NCBI GenBank assembly: GCA_023144075.1
Contig: JAGLGJ010000015.1
Coordinates: forward strand, 1 to 12,576
Length of the DNA: 12,576 bases
Origin: Candidatus Bathyarchaeota archaeon
GTDB lineage: Archaea > Thermoproteota > Bathyarchaeia > 40CM-2-53-6 > RBG-13-38-9
Reading direction: 5' to 3'
Shown here piece after piece: positions 1-5,839 of the stretch. Within the stretch, counting starts at the first letter, position 1, and the number at the start of each line of letters is the position of its first letter. A program made the translations under genes and the position numbers. The notes under the pieces were generated by a model, which saw only the letters and a program-made list of their open reading frames with translations, was not told the origin of the DNA and searched no databases.

Positions 1-102
1 TTTACCTTCAAAATATGTTAAAAAGAATATGTAAAAATGAAAAAAATAATTTTCTCAAGATACAAATTAATAGTAGAAAAATATTTGATGATGATTTAAA
101 CT

Positions 103-819
103 ATGAATACGTTTGAGAAGAGCGCCCTCAAAGCCAATCTCCTAATAACTCTATGTAAATTGGCTGAACTCTCGATATCTAAAGGGGAATTGACGTATAC
201 GACAGGTCAACTTGCCCTTGATCTAGAGATATCTCAGCAAACAGCCTCAAGACATCTTATTGAGCTAGAGCAAAGAGGTCTAATAAGACGGATCAAAGTC
301 GGAAAACGCGAGACCATCCGTGTAACTCCCAACGGTTTGGATCTTCTCAAAGAATTATATTTCAGACTGAAGGATGTTTTCGAACAGCCCATTAACTACG
401 TCTTATTAGAAGGAGAACTATTCTCAGGGCTGGGTGAAGGCTCTTATTACATTGGTCAAGAAGGTTATCGAGAGCAATTAGAAAAGAAACTAGGCTTCGA
501 TCCATATCCCGGTACTCTAAATATTCGATTGAAACCTGGTTACGAGAATGAAAGAAATACCTTGAATTCTCTCCCATTAATATCAATTAAAGGATTCACG
601 ACAGAAAAAAGGAGTTTTGGCCCTGCAAAGTGTGCTAAAGCGATAATAAATGATGAAGTTCAAGTATCAATAATCTTAGCAATGAGAAGTCATTATGGAT
701 CTGATGTTGTCGAAATAGTTTCCAAAGAAAACTTAAGAAAGAAATTGAAATTGAAAGATGGAGATACCGTTAAGCTTAGGATAATGATTCCACATTTCAA
801 TAAAGCTAACATTAGTTGA
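103..819 (+). CDS. ribK: CTP-dependent riboflavin kinase with N-terminal winged-helix regulator domain (RbkR type)
   Basis: This 238-residue protein has two parts. Residues about 10-90 form a winged helix-turn-helix: the TYTTGQLALDLEISQQTASR segment (31-50) is the helix-turn-helix and LIRRIKVGKRETIRVT (60-75) looks like the wing. Residues about 100-230 are the archaeal DUF120 riboflavin kinase domain, with GELFSGLGEGSYYIG (104-118), GFDPYPGTLNI (131-141), where T138 and N140 match the Mg-nucleotide ligands of the family, and SFGPAKC (171-177). The enzyme phosphorylates riboflavin to FMN using CTP. The same two-domain architecture is known as RbkR, a kinase that also represses riboflavin genes, so a regulatory role is likely by family but not shown here. 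The gene faces ribL, the next enzyme of the pathway, across a 25-bp convergent gap. The start is ATG 103; no strong ribosome binding site is visible. Confidence 0.93.
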   Translation: MNTFEKSALKANLLITLCKLAELSISKGELTYTTGQLALDLEISQQTASRHLIELEQRGLIRRIKVGKRETIRVTPNGLDLLKELYFRLKDVFEQPINYVLLEGELFSGLGEGSYYIGQEGYREQLEKKLGFDPYPGTLNIRLKPGYENERNTLNSLPLISIKGFTTEKRSFGPAKCAKAIINDEVQVSIILAMRSHYGSDVVEIVSKENLRKKLKLKDGDTVKLRIMIPHFNKANIS

Positions 820-844
820 GTATATTTATACTTAATTCACTAAT

Positions 845-1315
845 TTACAATTTTAATTCTTCTATAATTTTGTTTTTTATCTTTGATGAGCTATTTAGAT
901 CCTTCATTCCATATCTTTTAGTTTGTACGACTCTTACTTCTCCAGGATACTCTTGCAAAGCATCATTTACTGCTTCTAAAATATCATGTTGGTCGTATCC
1001 CAAAGCTATAACATCAGGCTTGAGTTTTCGTATAGCAGCTTTCATATTCATTTCTTTATATCCAAGCACAGCTCTATCTACAGGTTTAAGAGATTCAACC
1101 AATGCTCTTCTCTGTTCTTCGGGAATCGTCGGTTTTTTTCCCTTACGTTTTTCAACAGTCTTGTCCCTTGCGACAATAACTATTAATTTGGAATTTCTCC
1201 CTCCTGATTTTTTAGCATCTTCAAGGGCTTTAAGATGACCATAGTGAAGAAGATCGAACGCTCCTGTTGTCAGAACAATTTTTTTTCTTGTCAAGATTTG
1301 TCTACTCTTTGCCAT
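845..1315 (-). CDS. ribL: Archaeal FAD synthetase (FMN adenylyltransferase), RibL
   Basis: A 156-residue nucleotidyltransferase of the cytidylyltransferase-like fold. It has TTGAFDLLHYGHL (16-28) with the HxGH signature at 24-27 and a C-terminal SSSKIKNKI (142-150) in place of the usual ISSTxI motif; ALGYDQHD (104-111) is also typical. In archaea this size and pattern fits RibL, which joins FMN and a nucleotide to make FAD. Glycerol-3-phosphate cytidylyltransferase is the main alternative, but the neighbouring riboflavin kinase supports RibL. The start codon lies inside the upstream DUF357 gene (25-bp overlap), so translation is probably coupled. The protein contains no cysteine at all. From memory, characterised RibL is oxygen-sensitive because of conserved C-terminal cysteines; these are absent here. 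Confidence 0.85.
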   Translation of the reverse strand: MAKSRQILTRKKIVLTTGAFDLLHYGHLKALEDAKKSGGRNSKLIVIVARDKTVEKRKGKKPTIPEEQRRALVESLKPVDRAVLGYKEMNMKAAIRKLKPDVIALGYDQHDILEAVNDALQEYPGEVRVVQTKRYGMKDLNSSSKIKNKIIEELKL

Positions 1316-1578
1316 TCGAAGTCTACTAGTTCCATGATCCTTAAGGCGTCTAATAGACCCTCAGCATATGAAATTGATGTTAAGGCTATAACTTCTTTTT
1401 TAATTTCCAGATAGTATTTTGCATCGGAAAGATATCTTTTAACTGCGTCTATGACTAGTTCCATGTTATGTTCAACTAAAGTTGAATTAGAATCTCGAAT
1501 CTTCAAATCTTTGAGTGCCAACTCAATAGAAGATATATATCTTCCAACTAATGATCGTACTTCATTATCTGAATTCAT
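1291..1578 (-). CDS. DUF357 family protein
   Basis: A 95-residue, highly charged, all-helical protein. The core VKRYLSDAKYYLEIKKEVIA (51-70) followed by SYAEGLLDALRIMEL (74-88) is the pattern I recognise as DUF357, a small archaeal family of unknown function. No catalytic or metal-binding signature and no cysteine is visible. Its start ATG overlaps the dph5 stop codon (ATGA, 1575-1578), and its end overlaps the start of ribL, so it is the middle gene of a translationally coupled three-gene operon. A helper role for dph5 or ribL is only suggested by this position. Confidence 0.8.
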   Translation of the reverse strand: MNSDNEVRSLVGRYISSIELALKDLKIRDSNSTLVEHNMELVIDAVKRYLSDAKYYLEIKKEVIALTSISYAEGLLDALRIMELVDFEWQRVDKS

Positions 1579-2369
1579 ATTTCAAACAACTCCGGATCGG
1601 CCTTACACAAAATTTTTAGAGCCTCAATTTCCATGAAGTGGAGCTTTCCAGGAAAGACTATGCAATGGGGAGGATCGCCCCAATTGAATCTTTGGAGATT
1701 TTCTATTGTACCAGCTTTTACACTTGCATCTGGTGAACCTAACCTCGCGACTCCAATCGCTAACATATTTTTTGTTGTACATCTTTTTCTCAGTTTTTCT
1801 TCCATTTCGATTATTATGGTCAGTCCCTCTGGAATAGACATAAACAGGTGGCTCTCTGAATTAATGTCGAGTAATGCTAAGGTATGAAGGCCTCTCAACT
1901 TATTTTCGAAAATATTTTCATATGGAATTTCTGAGATTGAAGTTGATTTAAAAGGAATTGTAACTGTTCTACCAAATTTATAGTTCTGGAGGCCAGTTGC
2001 TCCTGCTATAGCTGAAGAAATTGACGCTGAATGAATAATAGATGTTCTAATTCCTTCTTTTTCTGCTCTAAGTCTCAAATCAATATGAGTAGTTGCGATA
2101 TTTGGATCTCCTGGAGTTAAAAAAGCACATGGATATTTTTTGGCGTGAACTAAAATTTTTTCTTGAGCGTGATCCTCAACTTCTTTTCTGGAGAGGATCT
2201 TTACTTGTTTTCCTATTAATTTCTCAAGATTTGAGATTTTGATGGCAGGCATGTAGTTTGTATAGAACTCCGCAAAAACGTATGTTGCTCTCTTGGCTTT
2301 TTCTAGTCCTTGTAGAGAAATACCCTTTTCATCATGAAGTCCGAGTCCAATTAAAGTTAGATTTGTCAA
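1575..2369 (-). CDS. dph5: Diphthine synthase (diphthamide biosynthesis methyltransferase)
   Basis: A SAM-dependent methyltransferase that modifies a histidine side chain of elongation factor 2 to make the diphthamide precursor. The N-terminus TLIGLGLHDEKGISLQGLE (4-22), VFAEFYTNY (31-39), FLTPGDPNIATTH (83-95) with the SAM-binding GDP, and HSASISSAIAGATGLQNY (113-130) follow the family closely. An open frame runs back to ATG 2489, but family members start just before the TLIGLGL strand. I therefore prefer the TTG at 2369, which has a weak GGA ribosome site 7 nt ahead and gives 264 residues, the normal length. It is the first gene of the dph5-DUF357-ribL operon and is divergent from the tRNA gene. 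Confidence 0.93.
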   Translation of the reverse strand: MTNLTLIGLGLHDEKGISLQGLEKAKRATYVFAEFYTNYMPAIKISNLEKLIGKQVKILSRKEVEDHAQEKILVHAKKYPCAFLTPGDPNIATTHIDLRLRAEKEGIRTSIIHSASISSAIAGATGLQNYKFGRTVTIPFKSTSISEIPYENIFENKLRGLHTLALLDINSESHLFMSIPEGLTIIIEMEEKLRKRCTTKNMLAIGVARLGSPDASVKAGTIENLQRFNWGDPPHCIVFPGKLHFMEIEALKILCKADPELFEI

Positions 2370-2521
2370 GTTATTTTCCTTTAAAAGAGGATCATAACAA
2401 AAGATGAGTCTTATGATCAAGATTTGAAAGAAATTCTGTGAGTTAAGATTGTCAATAGGACCGAAGAAAAGATTATTAGAGATCTTCATTGGAACAGATG
2501 GCTGGCGGGCATGGGCCCGTA

Positions 2522-2546
2522 TACCCGCATCATAGTGGTTCGGGAA
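2522..2546 (+). other. tRNA intron 1, position 9/10 (25 nt)
   Basis: Its ends fit a bulge-helix-bulge site. The acceptor nucleotides CCCG (2516-2519) pair with intron CGGG (2541-2544) to make the 4-bp central helix. The 5' bulge is TA^T (2520-2522) and the 3' bulge is AA^G (2545-2547). GGG (2513-2515) pairs with CTC (2548-2550), with one G-U pair, as the outer helix. Cutting after the second nucleotide of each bulge gives exactly the joint the mature tRNA needs. The inner helix is weak (A-T plus C-G pairs). Confidence 0.85.
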
Positions 2547-2568
2547 GCTCAGTCAGGTAGAGCGGTGG

Positions 2569-2587
2569 TCCCAATTTATGGGCCGAA
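2569..2587 (+). other. tRNA intron 2, position 30/31 (19 nt)
   Basis: A second bulge-helix-bulge site. CGGT (2563-2566) pairs with GCCG (2582-2585), with one G-U pair, as the 4-bp central helix. The bulges are GG^T (2567-2569) and AA^G (2586-2588). AGAG (2559-2562) pairs with CTCT (2589-2592) as the outer helix. Cleavage there joins GTGG to G and completes the anticodon stem. The inner helix is only two G-C pairs. Confidence 0.85.
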
Positions 2588-2652
2588 GCTCTTAACCCAT
2601 AGGTCGCGGGTTCAAATCCCGTCGGGCCCGCCACAATTCCAAATAGCAGATT

Positions 2653-2681
2653 TAAACATGAAACATTGTTTTTCATGTTTA
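2653..2681. repeat. Perfect 11-bp inverted repeat downstream of the tRNA
   Basis: TAAACATGAAA (2653-2663) is the exact reverse complement of TTTCATGTTTA (2671-2681), with a 7-nt loop. It starts 20 nt after the tRNA CCA. It could be a processing or termination hairpin for the tRNA transcript or an operator. No T-rich tract follows it, so a bacterial-style terminator is unlikely. The rest of 2682-2898 holds no gene that I can support. Confidence 0.55.
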
Positions 2682-2810
2682 GGAAAATGCATAGGAAAAA
2701 CTAGTTTAATCGACATAAACTCAATCAAATTGTACAAATGACATTAATTCAATCGTCTGAGATCGATCAGGGCCTCAATATGTCGTAACCCGAAATTAGA
2801 AAAGTAGACA

Positions 2811-2834
2811 CCCGACACTTCTCGAGTTGTTGGG
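2811..2834. repeat. Short hairpin just upstream of the RHH-gene TATA box
   Basis: CCCGACA (2811-2817) can pair with TGTTGGG (2828-2834) as seven pairs including one G-U, around a 10-nt loop. It ends 6 bp before the predicted TATA box of the regulator gene, where an operator would be expected, but arms of this length can arise by chance. Confidence 0.25.
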
Positions 2835-2839
2835 ATTGA

Positions 2840-2847
2840 TTAAATAT
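2840..2847 (+). promoter_or_regulatory. Predicted TATA box of the RHH regulator gene
   Basis: TTAAATAT is centred about 27 bp before a predicted start near 2870. This would leave a leader of about 29 nt carrying the ribosome site GGTGA (2888-2892), six nt before ATG 2899. Confidence 0.4.
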
Positions 2848-2898
2848 TCTAAATCGAATTAGTTCATCTCACGAATGTGGAACATTAGGTGAAAAAAA

Positions 2899-3138
2899 AT
2901 GCCAAGAACAATAAATAATTCTCCTGAGATGCAGAAGAGAATTCCTGTTAGACTTCCATCGACTATGATGTCTGAAGTCGATCGTCTGGTTCGAAAACAC
3001 TCTGAACTTAACTATAACCGACAACAGTTCATCGAAAGTGCCGTGCGAGAAAAAATTGAACGCCTTATCATGCTTCAGAGTGCAAAGATCTCCAATACTA
3101 TTGCACAAATAGAAAATCTTCCCAAGATTATGCAATAG
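2899..3138 (+). CDS. Ribbon-helix-helix (CopG-like) DNA-binding protein
   Basis: A 79-residue protein with a typical RHH core. The basic strand is KRIPVRLPSTMM (13-24), the first helix SEVDRLVRKHS (25-35), the turn ELNYNR (36-41), and the second helix QQFIESAVREKIERLI (42-57). Such proteins bind DNA as dimers, with the N-terminal strand lying in the major groove. The C-terminal tail (58-79) could be an extra oligomerisation or partner-binding helix. The start is well set by GGTGA (2888-2892). No toxin-like gene follows in the same direction; the next gene, on the opposite strand, converges on it. Targets are unknown, and autoregulation through the hairpin at 2811-2834 is a guess. Confidence 0.82.
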   Translation: MPRTINNSPEMQKRIPVRLPSTMMSEVDRLVRKHSELNYNRQQFIESAVREKIERLIMLQSAKISNTIAQIENLPKIMQ

Positions 3139-3215
3139 TACCACTTCCTCTCTATAATGTGAAGTCAAAACAGGTAAGTTGGATATCTGGTATCTTAGCG
3201 AGAGTTCAATTCATG

Positions 3216-3590
3216 TTAGGATATCAGTCCATATTCTGCTTCAAAAGATGATCTGTAAGTTCTTTTTCTATTACTTTCTGTATAAGATGGAGCTGATAGA
3301 AAAGTAACGCCAGTTAGTTTTCTAAAAGATTCACTGAAGTCATCTATATTATCGTCGAACCAACATAAAACGTAATTATCTCTTATTCCTTCATCTGAAT
3401 TAATACAATCTATGTCGCCCATGAAAACGAAGAAATCTATTATCTCACCATTATAACTGCGTTTTTCAGTTTTTTTCAACGATATCTTTTGAGCTTTTAT
3501 AACTGCAAATGGCTTGTGTTCTTGCTTGTCTGATTTTTCCTTAAAAACTGATATTGTGGGTTTTTTCCATTCCATTACTTTCATATTCAT
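3216..3590 (-). CDS. Orphan hypothetical protein
   Basis: I do not recognise this 124-residue protein. The N-terminal third is very basic (about residues 9-45, rich in Lys), the middle (50-82) is acidic with hydrophobic strands such as IIDFFVFMGDIDC, and the C-terminus has RKRTYRSSFEAEYG. No membrane helix, signal peptide or known catalytic motif is visible. Four ATG codons crowd the start (residues 1, 3 and 6, plus one upstream in another frame), so the exact start is uncertain. A possible TATA element (CATAAAG, complement of about 3617-3623) would put the transcript start within a few bases of ATG 3590. The gene converges on the RHH regulator, leaving a gap of 77 bp. Confidence 0.6.
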   Translation of the reverse strand: MNMKVMEWKKPTISVFKEKSDKQEHKPFAVIKAQKISLKKTEKRSYNGEIIDFFVFMGDIDCINSDEGIRDNYVLCWFDDNIDDFSESFRKLTGVTFLSAPSYTESNRKRTYRSSFEAEYGLIS

Positions 3591-3690
3591 TCATTTGATT
3601 AATTAGGAGGAATGATCTTTATGCGGTATGCAAGAGTGCACGCTATTATCCTAATGCTGAATATCAAATCTTCAATGATTTCTTATTGAT

Positions 3691-4911
3691 TTACAAGTTA
3701 ATTGGATAGGTTCCATATTTTATGGCTGCAGAGTATAGTGCTTCAATATTCCAAGGTGGTACATCAGGTTGTATCATATGACCTGGAGCGATAATATAAC
3801 CGCCACCAGATGCACCTGTTTTTATTGCCCTCACGACTTCGGCTTCAACATCTTGAACAGAACCTTTTGGTAGAATGCTCTGTGATCCTATTCCTCCACA
3901 GAAAGTCAATTTTTCTCCGTACTCTTCTTTTAAAGTCTCAAGGTCCATGTCTGGGCATTCTGGTTGTATTGGATTCAATACATCCACACCGATCTCTATC
4001 AGATCTGGAATGAATGTTTTCATGTTGCCACAGCTATGATAATACAATTTTGCTTTTGTCTTTTTATGAATAAGGTCAAAGAGTTTTTTATGAAGTGGCT
4101 TCAAGAATTTCCTGTATATGTCAGGTTTTAAAAGAATTGTTGTTTGAGCGCCTAAGTCATCTCCAGTAGCCACCATTGTGACGTAATCCCCAACCTCGTC
4201 CAACATCATACTGTATAATGTGAGCATCTGATCAGTGACTTTGTCTAGTATTGTCTCAGCTATCTTTGGTTTCAGATACATGTCCTCAACTATTTTACTA
4301 AAACCCCTTCTCATCCAAGAATTCTCGAATATGCCACTTCCTCCAATATTTACTACACAAACTGCAAAGCCGGCATCATCCATCTTCTTAGCCTTTTTTT
4401 CTAGGCCAACGGCAGTGAAATCTTTCTCAGGATCTAACCAGTATGGATCGGATAATATTTCATCTACATCTTGAGCGGTTTCAAGAGGCGCCGGATTCGC
4501 AAATTCCATATAAGTTTCTCCAGCTTTTCTATGAAAACCTAATTCATCTATGAATGAATTATCAGGAAACAGTTTCTTTGGGACAAAAGGTCTGGTAGAT
4601 CTTAAGGAAATTGGTCGGAAATCGGTTCTGAATAGACGGTAAATAGTTTCGTCTATAGGAGGTAGCCACCATGGATTATAGGAGGCTCCTGAAGGCCAGT
4701 AGTCAATTTCAAAAGGAAAGGTCTGCAAATTAAGGTAATGCTTGAGTCTAAAATAGGCCTGTTTTGTTATGAAAGACATGCAGCCTCCTAGTTCGGCTGG
4801 TACTCGATCTGCTTCTTGGTGGTCAAGTATCTTCCATACTCTTTCTCTTGGAGTATATTTTTCTCCAGGATGAACTATTGCCTTGTCACTTCTTTTAAAT
4901 CCAGGCATCAT
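3691..4911 (-). CDS. Uroporphyrinogen decarboxylase (URO-D)/MtaA-superfamily methyltransferase
   Basis: A 406-residue TIM-barrel protein of the URO-D superfamily, with PRERVWKILDHQEADRVP (21-38) at the N-terminus, ATGDDLGAQTTILLKP (248-263) and the zinc-type motif HSCGN (292-296) plus C338 in TFCGGIG. The His-x-Cys...Cys set matches methylcobamide:coenzyme M methyltransferases (MtaA/MtbA type) rather than true HemE, which lacks these ligands. The likely role is methyl transfer between a corrinoid protein and a thiol or another acceptor. No corrinoid protein or activating protein is in the window, so the substrate is unknown. The start is clear: GGAGGT (complement of 4921-4926) lies 9 nt before ATG 4911, with a second ATG directly after. 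Confidence 0.85.
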   Translation of the reverse strand: MMPGFKRSDKAIVHPGEKYTPRERVWKILDHQEADRVPAELGGCMSFITKQAYFRLKHYLNLQTFPFEIDYWPSGASYNPWWLPPIDETIYRLFRTDFRPISLRSTRPFVPKKLFPDNSFIDELGFHRKAGETYMEFANPAPLETAQDVDEILSDPYWLDPEKDFTAVGLEKKAKKMDDAGFAVCVVNIGGSGIFENSWMRRGFSKIVEDMYLKPKIAETILDKVTDQMLTLYSMMLDEVGDYVTMVATGDDLGAQTTILLKPDIYRKFLKPLHKKLFDLIHKKTKAKLYYHSCGNMKTFIPDLIEIGVDVLNPIQPECPDMDLETLKEEYGEKLTFCGGIGSQSILPKGSVQDVEAEVVRAIKTGASGGGYIIAPGHMIQPDVPPWNIEALYSAAIKYGTYPINL

Positions 4912-4986
4912 AATATTACGACCTCCAAAAAGAATAAGCGGAAGCAGCTTAAATGTATCGCTCGAGCTTAGACATTAAAGTGTACG

Positions 4987-5000
4987 TTATAAAATAAATA
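4987..5000. promoter_or_regulatory. Shared AT-rich promoter element between divergent genes
   Basis: TTATAAAATAAATA reads as a TATA box on both strands. It would start the plus-strand glycosylase transcript near 5018 and the minus-strand methyltransferase transcript near 4966, giving leaders of about 50 nt each. This rests on sequence match and spacing only. Confidence 0.35.
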
Positions 5001-5064
5001 ACTCTAATGAGAATTTTACGAGTTTGTTTTTCAATAAATATTCCTATTGGTGCGGGTTCACAAA

Positions 5065-5655
5065 ATGGATTTAAAGCAAAAACGTATGGATGAATTGATA
5101 CATCAAATTCGTGAATGTCGTAAATGCACATTATGGAAAAATGCGAAAAATCCTGTACCTGGAGAAGGTGATCTTAACACTTCTTTGATGATGATAGGAG
5201 AAGCTCCTGGATATCATGAAGATATTAAAGGTCAGCCTTTTGTGGGAAGTGCTGGCAGGGTTCTAGATGAGTTACTCATGAGTATTGGAATAAAAAGAAA
5301 TGAAGTATTCATTGGAAATATTATCAAACATAGGCCAGATGAAAATAGAGACCCAAATGAAGAGGAGATAAAAGCTTGTGGATCTTATATCGAGCGTCAA
5401 ATCCAGATAATTAAACCACGACTGATAGTGACTCTGGGACGGCATTCTACAAAATACGTAATGTCTAATGTAGATGTTGAATTCCGAGGTATCTCAGAAA
5501 TCAGAGGAAAAGTTTTCGAAAAACATCTATTCGGGATACGTCTGAAGATAATGCCTACTTTTCATCCTGCCGCTACTCTATATAATCCAACATACAGGAA
5601 CTTTCTCGAAAATGACTTCCAAATGATTAACAAATTACTGGAAGAATTCTCTTAA
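5065..5655 (+). CDS. Family-4 (Fe-S type) uracil-DNA glycosylase
   Basis: The 196-residue protein has the family signatures IGEAPGYHEDIKGQPFVGSA (44-63), IIKHRPDENRDP (86-97), and PTFHPAATLYNP (164-175) with the catalytic-loop HPA. It should remove uracil from deaminated DNA as the first step of base excision repair. Three of the four cysteines normally holding the 4Fe-4S cluster are seen: C18 and C21 (CRKC) and C105. Where most members have KCRPP, this one has KHRPD, so H89 replaces the third cysteine. The cluster may be Cys3-His ligated or lost. The frame extends upstream to TTG 5047 and GTG 5050; I prefer ATG 5065 because the family begins close to the CxxC motif, but no strong ribosome site decides it. 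Confidence 0.9.
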   Translation: MDLKQKRMDELIHQIRECRKCTLWKNAKNPVPGEGDLNTSLMMIGEAPGYHEDIKGQPFVGSAGRVLDELLMSIGIKRNEVFIGNIIKHRPDENRDPNEEEIKACGSYIERQIQIIKPRLIVTLGRHSTKYVMSNVDVEFRGISEIRGKVFEKHLFGIRLKIMPTFHPAATLYNPTYRNFLENDFQMINKLLEEFS

Positions 5656-5703
5656 AATAATTTGAATTCAAATCTAAGTATGTGCGCTAGATTGCAATTA
5701 GGA

Positions 5704-5723
5704 TTTTTTAAGATCATTTTTTT
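5704..5723 (+). terminator. Possible oligo-T terminator after the glycosylase gene
   Basis: Two T runs, six (5704-5709) and seven (5717-5723), follow the stop codon by about 50 nt on the coding strand. Archaeal RNA polymerase terminates at such tracts without a hairpin. The remaining bases to 5839 hold no supported gene. Confidence 0.35.
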
Positions 5724-5839
5724 CGAATATTTGCTCATTTTCAACGAATTTTATCCCTCCAACTTGCAGAGTTTGCACTAAAAAGAAAAAACTGATATCA
5801 GGTCTAAATGAGTAAGAGAACTTGATTGAGGAAGCATTA

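Larger units (their letters stand above)
2513..2633 (+). tRNA. tRNA-Lys(CTT) with two non-canonical introns
   Basis: The acceptor arms GGGCCCG (2513-2519) and CGGGCCC (2623-2629) pair perfectly, followed by discriminator G and an encoded CCA (2631-2633). The T arm is GCGGG/TTCAAAT/CCCGT (2606-2622) and the D arm is GCTC/AGTCAGGTA/GAGC (2547-2563). The anticodon loop CTCTTAA (2589-2595) gives anticodon CTT at 2591-2593. The gene folds only if 2522-2546 and 2569-2587 are removed. That restores TA at positions 8-9 directly before GCTC, and an anticodon stem GTGG+G pairing CCCAT (2596-2600). The mature length is then 77 nt with CCA, with every arm of standard size. The sequence is typical of archaeal tRNA-Lys. 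Confidence 0.93.

Noticed and set aside
83..166. Possible C/D-box RNA: an ATGATGA C-box-like string before ribK and a CTGA about 80 nt later
   Set aside because: The spacing is too long for an archaeal C/D RNA, no internal boxes are seen and most of it lies inside ribK.
816..1238. A 140-codon frame opposite ribL
   Set aside because: It is antisense to a well-supported gene, has no family motif and is the usual shadow of an AT-rich coding strand.
2513..2633. A tRNA pseudogene or a split-tRNA fragment
   Set aside because: After removing two short segments with BHB sites, every stem pairs and all conserved bases are present, so an intact spliced tRNA is the better reading.
2511..2741. A 76-codon plus-strand frame covering the tRNA
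   Set aside because: It is made of the tRNA exons and introns read as protein; the perfect tRNA fold explains the sequence.
2869..3168. A 99-codon minus-strand frame opposite the RHH gene
   Set aside because: The plus-strand RHH pattern and its ribosome site account for the region.
3691..4911. True uroporphyrinogen decarboxylase (HemE)
   Set aside because: The protein has a His-x-Cys...Cys zinc-type set, extra length and no neighbouring heme genes.
5047..5064. Upstream start (TTG or GTG) for the uracil-DNA glycosylase
   Set aside because: It adds six or five residues not expected before the CxxC region, and ATG 5065 is close by; not fully excluded.
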